Below are positions 1-10,400 of a DNA stretch of 64,000 bases, piece after piece. Each line of letters begins with the position of its first letter. Position 1 is the first letter of the stretch. The notes beneath the pieces were generated by a model. It ran no database searches. It saw only the letters and a list, made by a program, of their open reading frames with translations, and was not told the DNA's origin. Both the position numbers and the translations under genes were made by a program. Origin of the DNA: a virus; the IMG/VR virus record IMGVR_UViG_3300042881_003883, positions 19,930 through 83,929 of that record; one strand, written 5' to 3'.

Positions 1-3000
1 CAAAACTTTGTAAGAAACGAACAAACATCATCTATGACGGTGTTGAGTTCATCTTTCGCTCTTACTGCATCTTACGCATTAAATGCTGGTGAAGCTGGTA
101 GTGGTGGAACTGATTTATTCATTTACTATACAAGTTCGTTAGTACAAACTGAAACTGGAAAAATTAACTTTACTGGTTCTGGTGTAAGTGTAATTGATTC
201 TGGTTCTGATGGTATATTAGTAACTATCTTAGGTGGCGGTGGTACTGGTGATGGTGATTTACTATCATCTCAAACCGCATCAATGTATGTGTTCTCATCA
301 TCATTTGCATCAATAGCCGAATACGCATTAAACGCAGTTGGTGGTGGAAGTGGTACTGGTTTCCCATTTGAAGGTTATGCTGCACTAACGGGAAGTTTAA
401 ATGTATCGGGTAGTTTAATTGTAACTGGTAGTACATTCATACAAAATTTACCATTAGGTTCAACAAATTTAGTGGTTACCTATAACCCAACAACTGGAAG
501 ATTAGAACAACAATCAATCGATGCAGCTGTTGGTACGAGTGGAGTAGATGGTACATCTGGAACTGGTGGTACATCTGGAACTGGTGGTACATCTGGAACA
601 AGCGGAACGAGTGGAACGAGTGGAAGTAGTGGAACTTCTGGTACGAGTGGAACATCAGGTACATCTGGAACATCAGGTACATCTGGAACAAATGGTACGT
701 CTGGTTCATCTGGGACAAGTGGAACAAGTGGAACATCTGGAACGTCTGGTACTTCAGCAACATCTGGAACATCTGGAACGTCTGGTACTTCTGGAAGTAG
801 TGGAAGTAGTGGTTCATCTGGAACAAGTGGGACAAGTGGAACATCTGGAACGTCTGGTACTTCAGCAACATCTGGAAGTAGTGGAACATCTGGTTCTTCT
901 GGAAGTAGTGGTTCTTCTGGAACATCTGGTTCAAGTGGTTCTTCTGGAACATCTGGTTCAAGTGGTTCAAGTGGTAGTAGTGGTTCATCTGGAACATCTG
1001 GTTCAAGCGGAAGTAGTGGTTCAAGCGGAAGTAGTGGAAGTAGTGGAACCTCTGGTTCATCAGGTTCGTCTGGTTCATCTGGAACAAGCGGAACGAGTGG
1101 AAGTAGTGGAAGTAGTGGTTCTTCAGGAACATCAGGTTCGTCTGGAACCTCTGGTTCATCAGGTTCATCTGGAACAAGTGGTTCAAGTGGAAGTAGTGGT
1201 ACGAGTGGAACGTCTGGTTCAAGTGGTACTACTGGTACATCTGGTTCTTCGGGAACATCGGGCACTTCTGGTTCTTCTGGAACATCTGGTAGAGAAGGTG
1301 GTAGACTTTTCGAAGTAATTAATGATGGATTCAATTATGCATTTGATGGATATGATGATGCTACATTCCCAACCTTAACATTAGTAAGAGGTGAATTATT
1401 TTACTTTGATGTAAGTGGAGTTTCAGCATCACACCCATTTGCATTAAGATTATCAAGCGGTAATACTTCAGTTGTAGATGGTACAATAAATAATGACCCA
1501 TTAAATGGATTAGCTGGAACAACTGATTTAATAGCATATAGAGTACCTGAAGATGCACCAAACAATATTGTTTATCAATGTGCAGTTCATTCATCAATGA
1601 TTGGAATTATTGAAATTGTTGATAAAAACGGAACTTCTGGTACATCTGGTACTTCTGGTAGTAGTGGAACATCTGGTACGAGTGGAACTTCAGGTTCTTC
1701 TGGGACAAGTGGAACCTCTGGTTCTTCTGGAACAAGTGGAAGTAGTGGTACTTCTGGTACCTCTGGAACGAGTGGTAGTAGTGGAACTTCTGGTTCAAGT
1801 GGTAGTAGTGGTTCAAGTGGAAGTAGTGGAAGTAGTGGAACATCGGGTTCATCAGGAAGTAGTGGAAGTAGTGGGACATCGGGTTCTTCTGGTTCATCTG
1901 GTTCATCTGGTTCGTCTGGAACGAGTGGAACGAGTGGAAGTAGTGGTTCTTCTGGTACGAGTGGTACGAGCGGTGAAAGTGGTTCATCTGGAACTTCTGG
2001 TTCAAGCGGGACAAGTGGAGTTGATGGTACTTCTGGTTCAAGTGGAACAAGCGGATTAGATGGAACATCGGGTACATCTGGTACATCGGGAACTTCTGGC
2101 ACTTCTGGTACATCTGGGACAAGTGGTACATCGGGAACTTCTGGAACTTCTGGAACTAGTGGTGAGAATGGTTCATCTGGAACATCTGGTTCTTCTGGAA
2201 CATCGGGAACGAGTGGAACATCAGGTACATCTGGAACAAGTGCAACATCTGGAACCTCTGGTACAAACGGAACGAGTGGAAGTAGTGGTACTTCTGGTTC
2301 ATCTGGTTCAACCGGTACTGATGGTACATCGGGAAGTAGTGGTTCTTCTGGGACAAGTGGTACGAGTGGTTCAAATGGAACAAGCGGAAGTAGTGGAACA
2401 TCTGGAACAAGTGGTTCAACGGGAACGGATGGGACAAGTGGTTCTTCTGGAACAAGTGGTACGAGTGGTTCGAATGGTACATCAGGAAGTAGTGGTACTT
2501 CTGGTTCTTCTGGTTCAACTGGTAGTAGTGGAACTTCTGGTACTTCTGGTTCTTCTGGGACAAGTGGGACAAGTGGTTCGAATGGAACGAGTGGAAGTAG
2601 TGGAACTTCTGGTTCAAGTGGTTCAACGGGAACGGATGGTACATCTGGTTCATCTGGTTCATCTGGAACAAGTGGAGTTGATGGAACGAGTGGAAGTAGT
2701 GGAACTTCTGGTTCAACTGGAACGGATGGTACATCTGGTTCATATGGTACATCTGGAACAAGTGGTTTATCTGGTTCAAATGGTACATCTGGAACTTCAG
2801 GTTTAAATGGAACTTCAGGTTCGTCTGGTACAAGTGGTTCATCTGGTTCATCTGGTACTAATGGTACGTCTGGTTCATCGGGAATTAGTGGAACTTCTGG
2901 GACAAGTGGAAGTAGTGGAAGTAGTGGTACATCTGGTTCAAGTGGTACATCTGGAACATCTGGAACCGCAGGTACATCTGGTTTAGATGGAACTTTATTT

Positions 3001-5346
3001 GGAAGTAGTGGTACTTCGGGTTCTTCTGGTTCAACTGGAACATCGGGAAGTAGTGGAACTTCTGGAACAAGTGGAGTTGATGGAACATTCTTCGGTTCTT
3101 CTGGTTCATCGGGTACTTCTGGTACAAGTGGAAGTAGTGGAACAAGTGGTTTGAGTGGTTCAAGCGGTACATCTGGAACTTCTGGAACAAGCGGACAAGA
3201 TGGAACATTCTTTGGTTCATCTGGAACCTCTGGAACATCTGGTGTTGGTACTAATGGTACATCCGGTTCAAGTGGTACATCTGGAACTTCTGGAACAAGC
3301 GGACAAGATGGAACATTCTTTGGAAGTAATGGAACTGCTGGTACATCTGGTACATCTGGTTCATCTGGAACAAGCGGAAGTAGTGGAACTGCTGGTACGT
3401 CTGGAACAAGCGGACAAGATGGAACTTTATTTGGAAGTAGTGGTACATCTGGTACATCAGGTCAAAGTGGTTCATCAGGTACTTCTGGTTTAGGTACAAA
3501 CGGAACCTCTGGAACAAGCGGACAAGATGGAACTTTATTTGGAAGTAGTGGAACATCTGGAACAAGTGGTCAAAGTGGTTCATCAGGTACTTCTGGTTTA
3601 GGTACAAACGGAACCTCTGGGACTAGTGGACAAGATGGAACTTTATTTGGAAGTAGTGGAACATCTGGGACAAGTGGTGAAAGTGGTTCATCTGGTACAA
3701 GTGGTATTGGGACAAATGGAACATCAGGTACTTCTGGACAAGATGGAACTTTATTCGGTTCGTCTGGAACATCTGGTACAAGTGGTGAAAGTGGTTCATC
3801 AGGAACATCTGGGTTAGGTACAAATGGTACTTCTGGAACAAGTGGACAGGATGGTACGTTATTCGGTTCATCTGGTACATCTGGAACATCAGGTGAAAGT
3901 GGTTCATCTGGTACTTCTGGGTTAGGTACAAATGGAACATCAGGTACTTCTGGGCAAGATGGAACTTTATTCGGTTCATCTGGAACATCTGGTACATCAG
4001 GTGAAAGTGGTTCGTCTGGAACATCTGGTGTTGGAACTAATGGAACATCGGGTACTTCTGGACAAGATGGAACTTTATTTGGTTCGTCTGGTACAAGCGG
4101 AACATCAGGTGAAAGTGGTTCTTCTGGAACATCTGGAGTTGGTACGAATGGAACATCAGGTACTTCTGGACAAGATGGAACATTATTTGGTTCATCAGGT
4201 ACTTCTGGTACAAGTGGTGAAAGTGGCTCATCTGGTACTTCTGGTATAACGGGCACCGCTGGTACTTCGGGAACATCTGGACAGGATGGAACTTTATTTG
4301 GTTCTTCTGGAACATCGGGAACATCTGGTATTGGTACTGATGGTACATCTGGTATAACGGGTACTGCTGGAACATCTGGGACAAGTGGACAAGATGGAAC
4401 TTTATTTGGAAGTAGTGGTTCTTCTGGAACAAGCGGAGTAAGTGGAAGTAATGGAACATCTGGCATTGGAACAAATGGTTCATCTGGAACAAGTGGACAA
4501 GATGGAACTTTATTCGGAAGTAGTGGTACTTCTGGTACATCTGGATTAGGTACTAATGGTACATCTGGATTAGGTACTAATGGTACTTCTGGAACATCTG
4601 GGCAGGATGGAACTTTATTTGGTTCATCCGGTACATCTGGTACATCGGGTTCATCTGGATTGGGTACAAATGGTTCATCTGGAACCGCAGGTACATCTGG
4701 TTTAGATGGAACTTTATTTGGAAGTAGTGGTTCATCTGGAACATCTGGAATGGCTGGTTCAAGTGGTTCAAGTGGTTTAAGTGGTACATCTGGTATTACT
4801 GGTGATGGTGGTTCATCTGGTACATCTGGTTCATCTGGGATATCGGCTACAATTACTGGAACTACTAATAACGGAGTTCTTACACTAAATGGGTCATCAC
4901 CCAATATTACAGCTGAAAGTGGACTTACTTATGATGGTACTTTATTAGATGTAACGGGTAACGCAACTATATCAGGTAATATAACTGGAAATAATGTAAC
5001 TGCAAATACATCAGTTTATACACCTAACTTTAGAGAATTATTTTCTAATTTAGGTACGGGTGGAAGTGTAACAATTAATTTAACAACTGCAAATAATTTT
5101 AGATATACGGCTAATGCAAATGTTACTTACACATTCTCAAACCCACCATCATCTCCTCAGGGATTTGGATTTACGTTGGTTTATGTGAATGGTGGTAACT
5201 TTACAACAACATGGCCGGCATCAGTAGATTGGGCTGGTGGTATAGCACCTGCGTTAACTGCAAATGGAACTGATATTTTAGTATTCTATACTTATGATGG
5301 TGGAACAACATATTATGGATTCTTATCCGCAGCAAATTTAAGTTAA
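1..5346 (+). CDS. Collagen-like tail fibre protein with cupredoxin-like domain (5' end outside window)
   Basis: The frame is open to base 1, so the gene is cut by the left edge. The Met codon at 34 lies inside a motif (SSSFALTASYALNA) that recurs near 290-335 (SSSFASIAEYALNA), so it is unlikely to be the real start. Most of the protein is Gly-X-Y triplets (GTS, GSS) in two blocks, about 550-1290 and 1630-4850. Between them, at about 1294-1628, is a cupredoxin-like beta domain with SHPF and a YQCAVHSSM segment, giving a His, Cys, His, Met set as in type-1 copper sites. The later block has about 17 DGT(L/F)FG interruptions. The last ~170 residues are a non-repetitive beta-rich tip. Gly-X-Y repeats are common in phage fibres. 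Its place before other adhesion genes supports a host-recognition fibre. The receptor cannot be read from the sequence. Confidence 0.85.
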   Translation, partial: QNFVRNEQTSSMTVLSSSFALTASYALNAGEAGSGGTDLFIYYTSSLVQTETGKINFTGSGVSVIDSGSDGILVTILGGGGTGDGDLLSSQTASMYVFSSSFASIAEYALNAVGGGSGTGFPFEGYAALTGSLNVSGSLIVTGSTFIQNLPLGSTNLVVTYNPTTGRLEQQSIDAAVGTSGVDGTSGTGGTSGTGGTSGTSGTSGTSGSSGTSGTSGTSGTSGTSGTSGTNGTSGSSGTSGTSGTSGTSGTSATSGTSGTSGTSGSSGSSGSSGTSGTSGTSGTSGTSATSGSSGTSGSSGSSGSSGTSGSSGSSGTSGSSGSSGSSGSSGTSGSSGSSGSSGSSGSSGTSGSSGSSGSSGTSGTSGSSGSSGSSGTSGSSGTSGSSGSSGTSGSSGSSGTSGTSGSSGTTGTSGSSGTSGTSGSSGTSGREGGRLFEVINDGFNYAFDGYDDATFPTLTLVRGELFYFDVSGVSASHPFALRLSSGNTSVVDGTINNDPLNGLAGTTDLIAYRVPEDAPNNIVYQCAVHSSMIGIIEIVDKNGTSGTSGTSGSSGTSGTSGTSGSSGTSGTSGSSGTSGSSGTSGTSGTSGSSGTSGSSGSSGSSGSSGSSGTSGSSGSSGSSGTSGSSGSSGSSGSSGTSGTSGSSGSSGTSGTSGESGSSGTSGSSGTSGVDGTSGSSGTSGLDGTSGTSGTSGTSGTSGTSGTSGTSGTSGTSGTSGENGSSGTSGSSGTSGTSGTSGTSGTSATSGTSGTNGTSGSSGTSGSSGSTGTDGTSGSSGSSGTSGTSGSNGTSGSSGTSGTSGSTGTDGTSGSSGTSGTSGSNGTSGSSGTSGSSGSTGSSGTSGTSGSSGTSGTSGSNGTSGSSGTSGSSGSTGTDGTSGSSGSSGTSGVDGTSGSSGTSGSTGTDGTSGSYGTSGTSGLSGSNGTSGTSGLNGTSGSSGTSGSSGSSGTNGTSGSSGISGTSGTSGSSGSSGTSGSSGTSGTSGTAGTSGLDGTLFGSSGTSGSSGSTGTSGSSGTSGTSGVDGTFFGSSGSSGTSGTSGSSGTSGLSGSSGTSGTSGTSGQDGTFFGSSGTSGTSGVGTNGTSGSSGTSGTSGTSGQDGTFFGSNGTAGTSGTSGSSGTSGSSGTAGTSGTSGQDGTLFGSSGTSGTSGQSGSSGTSGLGTNGTSGTSGQDGTLFGSSGTSGTSGQSGSSGTSGLGTNGTSGTSGQDGTLFGSSGTSGTSGESGSSGTSGIGTNGTSGTSGQDGTLFGSSGTSGTSGESGSSGTSGLGTNGTSGTSGQDGTLFGSSGTSGTSGESGSSGTSGLGTNGTSGTSGQDGTLFGSSGTSGTSGESGSSGTSGVGTNGTSGTSGQDGTLFGSSGTSGTSGESGSSGTSGVGTNGTSGTSGQDGTLFGSSGTSGTSGESGSSGTSGITGTAGTSGTSGQDGTLFGSSGTSGTSGIGTDGTSGITGTAGTSGTSGQDGTLFGSSGSSGTSGVSGSNGTSGIGTNGSSGTSGQDGTLFGSSGTSGTSGLGTNGTSGLGTNGTSGTSGQDGTLFGSSGTSGTSGSSGLGTNGSSGTAGTSGLDGTLFGSSGSSGTSGMAGSSGSSGLSGTSGITGDGGSSGTSGSSGISATITGTTNNGVLTLNGSSPNITAESGLTYDGTLLDVTGNATISGNITGNNVTANTSVYTPNFRELFSNLGTGGSVTINLTTANNFRYTANANVTYTFSNPPSSPQGFGFTLVYVNGGNFTTTWPASVDWAGGIAPALTANGTDILVFYTYDGGTTYYGFLSAANLS
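550..1290 (+). repeat. Gly-X-Y coding repeat, block 1 of the first fibre
   Basis: Nine-base units encode Gly-Thr-Ser or Gly-Ser-Ser almost without a break. Serine alternates among AGT, TCT, TCA, TCG and AGC codons and threonine among ACA, ACT, ACG and ACC, so the protein repeat is much more regular than the DNA repeat. Confidence 0.9.
1630..4850 (+). repeat. Gly-X-Y coding repeat, block 2, with DGTLFG interruptions
   Basis: The block continues the GTS/GSS triplets for over 1,000 residues. From about 2975 to 4740 it is broken at intervals by DGTLFG or DGTFFG, of which I count about 17. Each adds one residue to the triplet register (GTLF). Many are followed by ESGSSGTSG and then LGTNG, VGTNG or IGTNG, giving a larger unit of roughly 36 residues. 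Confidence 0.88.
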
Positions 5347-5353
5347 GAAAGTT

Positions 5354-6232
5354 ATGAGTATAGCAAGAAGATTAGTAACAGCAGCCGGTGGTAGTGAGGT
5401 ACTACCATTTCAATTCCAACTAACAGTTGGTGCTGGGCAATTATTTGAATTACCTTTAGTAACTGTTGGTGGTACTCAACCAAAAGTTCAAGTAGGATGG
5501 GGTGATGGTAATTCATCACCTATTATAGAAAGTGTAACTGATATTAATAGATTTCATACATATGCAACCGCTGGTACATATACGGTATCTGTAATTGGTT
5601 CACTACCTGGATTTAGGGTTGATAATAGTACATATAGAGTATTATATACTGCGATACTTGATTGGGGAAATGTTGGATTAAGAAGTATTAACTTTTATGG
5701 ATGTACAAATATAACATCAATACCTGGTGGTGCAATTGGTTTAAGTAGAATAACTCAATTTAACAATACATTTAGGGGTACTGGTATAACATCAATCCCA
5801 TCTGATTTATTTAGTTATTCTCCAATAGTATTGGATTTTATAGATACATTTTCATTTACAAGAATAACATCAGTTCCAAACAATTTATTTGATGAATGTA
5901 CTTTAGTAACATCATTTAACTCAACTTTTAACGCATGTACATCATTAGTGAGTGTACCAAATGAATTATTCAGATATAATACACAAGTAATTAACTTTTC
6001 ATCTACATTTAGAAATAATAGAGCGTTAACAAATATACCAACATTTTCATATAATCCAAATGTTACGGTATTTACGAATATATTTAATATGAGTTCCATA
6101 ACCAATGGTTCAGCTAGTTGGGGAACTGTTGAAGCACTTTGGTCTAGGTCACCTGAACCATTAGGTACAAACGCATTTAACAATTGTACTGGAATTACAA
6201 ATTACGCATCAATACCTGTAAATTGGAAATAA
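5354..6232 (+). CDS. PKD-like plus BspA-type leucine-rich-repeat protein, putative receptor-binding protein
   Basis: The N-terminal ~90 residues contain WGDG and later HTYATAGTYTVSV, the signature of a PKD-like beta-sandwich. From about residue 110 onwards there are repeating units of the type ITSIPxxLF...F.(N/D)TF, which match bacterial BspA-like leucine-rich repeats. Such repeats form extended binding surfaces in Bacteroidota surface proteins. The gene starts 7 bases after the collagen-like fibre and precedes a fibre-assembly chaperone, so I infer a tail-tip adhesin or accessory fibre subunit. No signal peptide is visible, as expected for a virion protein. The binding partner is unknown. 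Confidence 0.65.
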   Translation: MSIARRLVTAAGGSEVLPFQFQLTVGAGQLFELPLVTVGGTQPKVQVGWGDGNSSPIIESVTDINRFHTYATAGTYTVSVIGSLPGFRVDNSTYRVLYTAILDWGNVGLRSINFYGCTNITSIPGGAIGLSRITQFNNTFRGTGITSIPSDLFSYSPIVLDFIDTFSFTRITSVPNNLFDECTLVTSFNSTFNACTSLVSVPNELFRYNTQVINFSSTFRNNRALTNIPTFSYNPNVTVFTNIFNMSSITNGSASWGTVEALWSRSPEPLGTNAFNNCTGITNYASIPVNWK

Positions 6233-6239
6233 TAAAGAT

Positions 6240-6692
6240 ATGTATTTAAAATTAGAAAACGGAAATATAAGATATCCTTACACAATTAGTGAACTTAAAT
6301 TGGAAAATCCAAATACAAGTTTCCCTGCGGTGTTAACTAATGAGGTATTAGAATCATTTGATGTATATTATGTAGAAGCTACTGAATATACTGATGATTA
6401 TACAAAAAACATAGAGGAAGGTACTCCAATCCTATCCGATTCATCATATATTCAAGTTTGGAATATAACCGATGCAACTGAATCAGAAATTTCAGTAAAA
6501 CTTGAAGAAAAATGGGTAGAAATTAGAATTATGAGAGATGCTTTATTAGCACAATCAGATTGGACCCAATTTCAAGACTCACCTATAAGTGGTACTACTT
6601 TAGTTGAGTGGCAAACATATAGACAATCTTTAAGAGATGTAACATCTCAACAAAATCCATATAATTTAAGCTGGCCGGCTAAACCAATGTAG
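6240..6692 (+). CDS. Tail fibre assembly chaperone-like protein
   Basis: The C-terminal ~60 residues carry the pattern VEIRIMRDALLAQSDWTQF, then EWQTYRQSLRDV. This is the core of the phage tail assembly chaperone family (RD.LLA.SDW....YRQ.LRD), usually encoded next to tail fibres and thought to help fold or trimerise them. The N-terminal half (LENGNIRYPYTISELKLENP) also fits that family, whose members often begin with a short beta region. At 150 residues it is a normal length. It lies just after the fibre and LRR genes, which fits a role with one of them. Confidence 0.75.
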   Translation: MYLKLENGNIRYPYTISELKLENPNTSFPAVLTNEVLESFDVYYVEATEYTDDYTKNIEEGTPILSDSSYIQVWNITDATESEISVKLEEKWVEIRIMRDALLAQSDWTQFQDSPISGTTLVEWQTYRQSLRDVTSQQNPYNLSWPAKPM

Positions 6693-6709
6693 TAAAAGAA
6701 ATTTGTTTA

Positions 6710-6717
6710 TATTTATA
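6710..6717 (+). promoter_or_regulatory. Putative late promoter, TATTTATA
   Basis: TATTTATA within TTTATATTTATACC, 26 bases before the start codon at 6744. One of about ten such sites ahead of structural or lysis genes. Confidence 0.5.
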
Positions 6718-6743
6718 CCTATAAAGAATGGAATAAATAGCAA

Positions 6744-7064
6744 ATGAGAATAGATGCACCAAGTTTTTCGGGCTCAATTAACCAAGCACCTTCCGCATAT
6801 GCAACCCTAAGTGGTTCATTTACTGGAAGTTTTACTGGTTCCTTTAAGGGAGATATTGAAGTAACAACTGCTGAATTTACTAACCTAAGTGTAAAAGATA
6901 GTTTACGATTAGGGTATGATAAAGGTAATACTACTCAATATGTATTGGTATCAAGTGGCTCTATTGCGGTTTCTGGTTCGATAGATTTACAAGGCGGTTC
7001 ATTTAATGTGGATGGTGTAAATGTATTGGATTCAGCGATAGCATTTGCGATTGCATTGGGATAA
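6744..7064 (+). CDS. Small fibre-associated structural protein
   Basis: A 106-residue protein with SGSFTGSFTGSFKGD near residues 23-37. This resembles the FSGSFSGSFSGDGSN region near the N-terminus of the giant fibre encoded from 7421, suggesting both use the same joint or attachment module. The rest is predicted beta-rich, with SSGSIAVSGSIDLQGG. It has no signal peptide or membrane segment. It is probably a short fibre subunit or adaptor. I do not recognise a named family. Confidence 0.55.
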   Translation: MRIDAPSFSGSINQAPSAYATLSGSFTGSFTGSFKGDIEVTTAEFTNLSVKDSLRLGYDKGNTTQYVLVSSGSIAVSGSIDLQGGSFNVDGVNVLDSAIAFAIALG

Positions 7065-7075
7065 AAAAATAAAAT

Positions 7076-7408
7076 ATGGCAAATACATTTAAAAATAGTG
7101 TTAAAGGACCAGCCGGAACGGGTGGTTTAAGTGTTTATACGACTCCATCCAATGCTGTTGCAACGGTAATTGGGGTTAGTGTAGCAAATATTGTTGCTCA
7201 AAACATCAACGTTGATGTTCAGATAACTGATAACTCAGCTGGGGTAACAAAATATTTAATTAAAGGAGTATTAATTCCACAAGGTTCATCAACTATTTTA
7301 GTAGGTGGTGACCAAAAAGTAGTATTAGAAGCAAATGACTCTATTACTGTAACATCATCGGTGAACACATCAGCTGATGTTGTAGTATCAGTATTAGAAA
7401 TTACATAA
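7076..7408 (+). CDS. Small virion structural protein, beta-rich
   Basis: A 110-residue protein starting MANTFKNSVKGPAGTGG, then alternating hydrophobic strands (VNVDVQITDN..., VVVSVLEIT at the end). Similar small proteins beginning ANTFKN with a C-terminal LEI strand occur beside tail fibre genes in T4-like marine phages, as I recall; I could not check this. It sits between two fibre genes with short gaps, so a fibre or baseplate accessory role is likely. No catalytic motif is seen. Confidence 0.5.
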   Translation: MANTFKNSVKGPAGTGGLSVYTTPSNAVATVIGVSVANIVAQNINVDVQITDNSAGVTKYLIKGVLIPQGSSTILVGGDQKVVLEANDSITVTSSVNTSADVVVSVLEIT

Positions 7409-7420
7409 ATATAAAGATTA

Positions 7421-10400
7421 ATGAAGTACGCAGGTAAGAATCCAAATGGTATTAATCAGGTCAGTCAAAGTTTACTATCGGTTGATGTAAACGGAGTACA
7501 GCAATTAACGGTATCAACGGCATCGTTAGATATCAACACTAAATTATCAGTTACTAATGGTGTTTTGGCATCATCATATACTGGTTCTGCTTTTAGTGGT
7601 AGTAAATTTGTTGGTTCTCAATTTTCCGGCTCATTCTCTGGTTCATTTAGTGGTGATGGTTCAAATTTAACCAAAATTCCATTTGAAGGATTAACCGCAG
7701 ATGCACAATCTAAAATTCAAAGTGGAGATGGGACAGCTAGAATATCAAATAATAAACTTTCTATAAATGTTAATACTGATATAACCGGTTCTTTATTAAC
7801 TACTGGAACGGTATCGGCATCTTTCTTAGCTGGAGATGGTTCAAACATAACAAATATATCAGCGGCATCGATTGGTGATATTAATCGATTAAAATCAGGT
7901 TCAGCAACCGCAACCATTTCTCCTAATAAAGGATTAGAAGTAAATGTAGGAATCGTAACTGAAAAATATTTAGGAGTTAGTGGTTCTGCTCAAATAGCTG
8001 GTAATTTAAATGTAGATGGTACAACAACTTTAAAAAGTTTAAATGTAGCAGGTACAATTACCGCAACTGAATTAAAAACAACATACATATCTTCATCAAT
8101 AATATTTTCATCTGGTTCCAATAAATTTGGTGACCAATCTTCGGATACGCATGAATTTACTGGTTCGTTAAGAGTTAAAGATACAATACAAATACCATCA
8201 TATACATCAAACCCAGTATCTGGTAAAGTTGGTGAAATATATTATAACACTTCAGATACTAACATATATCGTTGGACTGGATTGATATGGGAACCTGCGG
8301 CTGGTACGGCTGGTACATCAGGTACGAGTGGTACTTCAGGTACTTCAGGTACGTCTGGGACAAGTGGTACTTCTGGGACAAGTGGTAGTAGTGGTTCTTC
8401 TGGAGCTAGTGGTTCAAGTGGAAGTAGTGGTTCAAGTGGAAGTAGTGGAACATCTGGGACAAGTGGAACATCTGGTAGTGGTGGAACATCTGGTAGTGGT
8501 GGTTCATCTGGTACAAGCGGAAGTAGTGGTACGAGAGGAACTAGTGGTTCATCTGGAACTTCTGGGACATCTGGTACAAGCGGAAGTAGTGGAAGTAGTG
8601 GAAGTAGCGGTACATCTGGAACTTCTGGAACAAGTGGAACTTCAGGTTCATCTGGTTCAAGTGGATTCGGTTCAAGCGGAACATCTGGAAGTGGTGGAAC
8701 ATCTGGTACAAGTGGTACACGTGGTACCTCTGGTTCTTCTGGAACCTCTGGTTCATCTGGAACATCGGGTTCTTCTGGAATAAGTGGTTCGTCTGGAACA
8801 TCAGCAACAAGCGGAAGTGGTGGTACATCCGCAACAAGCGGAAGTAGTGGTTCAAGTGGAAGTAGTGGAACATCTGGTTCATCTGGTTCATCGGGAACGA
8901 GTGGTACTTCTGGAACAAGAGGAACTTCGGGAACTTCAGGAACTTCTGGGACTAGTGGGATATCTGGTTCGTCTGGTTCTTCTGGTTCTTCTGGAACATC
9001 TGGAACATCTGGAATATCTGGTTCAAGTGGTAGTAGTGGTTCAAGTGGAAGCTCGGGAACTTCTGGAACAAGTGGTACTCGTGGTACTTCTGGAACGAGT
9101 GGTATAGATGGAGTTGTTGGAGATGGTGGTACATCAGGTTCGTCTGGGAGTAGCGGTAGTAGCGGAACCTCTGGAAGTAGTGGTTCTTCTGGAACCTCTG
9201 GAACTAGCGGTTCATCAGGTACAAATTCAACGGCTGGTACGGGTGGAACGTCTGGTTCATCTGGAAGTAGTGGTTCATCTGGTACAAGTGGAACGAGTGG
9301 AACTTCAGGTTCTTCTGGGACAAGTGGAAGTAGTGGTTCTTCTGGAACATCTGGTTCTTCTGGAAGTAGTGGAACATCTGGAACATCTGGAACGAGTGGA
9401 ATAAATGGATTAATAGGAAGTAGTGGTACAGGTGGAACTGCTGGAACTGGTGGTACATCTGGAAGTAGTGGTTCGTCTGGAACATCTGGCACAAGCGGAA
9501 CTTCTGGAACATCTGGTACAAGCGGAACTTCTGGAACAAGAGGTACTGCTGGTAGTGGTGGTTCAAGTGGTTCTTCTGGAAGTAGTGGAACATCTGGAAC
9601 GAGTGGAACATCTGGTTCTTCTGGAAGTAGTGGAACTTCTGGGACAAGTGGAAGTAGTGGAACTTCTGGGACAAGTGGAAGTAGTGGAACTTCTGGAACA
9701 AGGGGTACTGCTGGTAGTGGTGGTTCATCTGGGACTAGTGGAAGTAGTGGAACATCTGGAAGTAGTGGAACTTCTGGTTCGTCTGGTTCAAGTGGAACTT
9801 CTGGAACGAGTGGAACTTCTGGAACGAGTGGAACATCTGGTAGTAGTGGAACATCTGGTTCATCTGGTGTATTAGCATTAACTGGTACAACTGATAATGG
9901 TGTAATCACATTAAACGGAACTGCACCAAACGCAACCGTTGAAAGTAATTTAAGATTCGATGGTACTACATTAGCAGTAACTGGTAACGCTACAATTAGT
10001 GGTGACCTTACTGTAAGTGGTACAACAACATATATTAATACAACAACTCTTAATGTAGGTGATAATATCATTACATTAAATGCAGATATTGGAGCAGCAA
10101 CTGCACCAACTGAAAATGCTGGTATAGAAGTTAAGAGAGGAAACGCAGCAACAAAACAATTTTATTGGAACGAATCAACTGATAGATGGTACGCTGATTC
10201 TGATTTACAATCTGCTGGTAATTTATATGGTACTCAAATAGATACTGGGCAAGGATTAACTGAAGTTCATTTGATGAACCAAAACGTTCGTACATCTGAT
10301 ACTATAACATTTGCTAGACTAAATCTTACAACAACAGGTAATGATTATTATTTTGCAGCAAATGGATTGACAATGACAAGTATCTCAACTGGTGAAACCA

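Noticed and set aside
550-4850. CRISPR-like short tandem repeats
   Set aside because: The repeats are coding triplets with no spacer structure and no conserved dyad; they are collagen-like protein repeats.
3570-4904. A 444-codon minus-strand open frame
   Set aside because: The same repeat artefact in the first fibre gene.
8242-10071. A 609-codon open frame on the minus strand
   Set aside because: It is the complement of the Gly-X-Y repeat (Pro/Val/Glu/Asp-rich). Low-complexity repeats leave several frames open. No independent promoter or start context.
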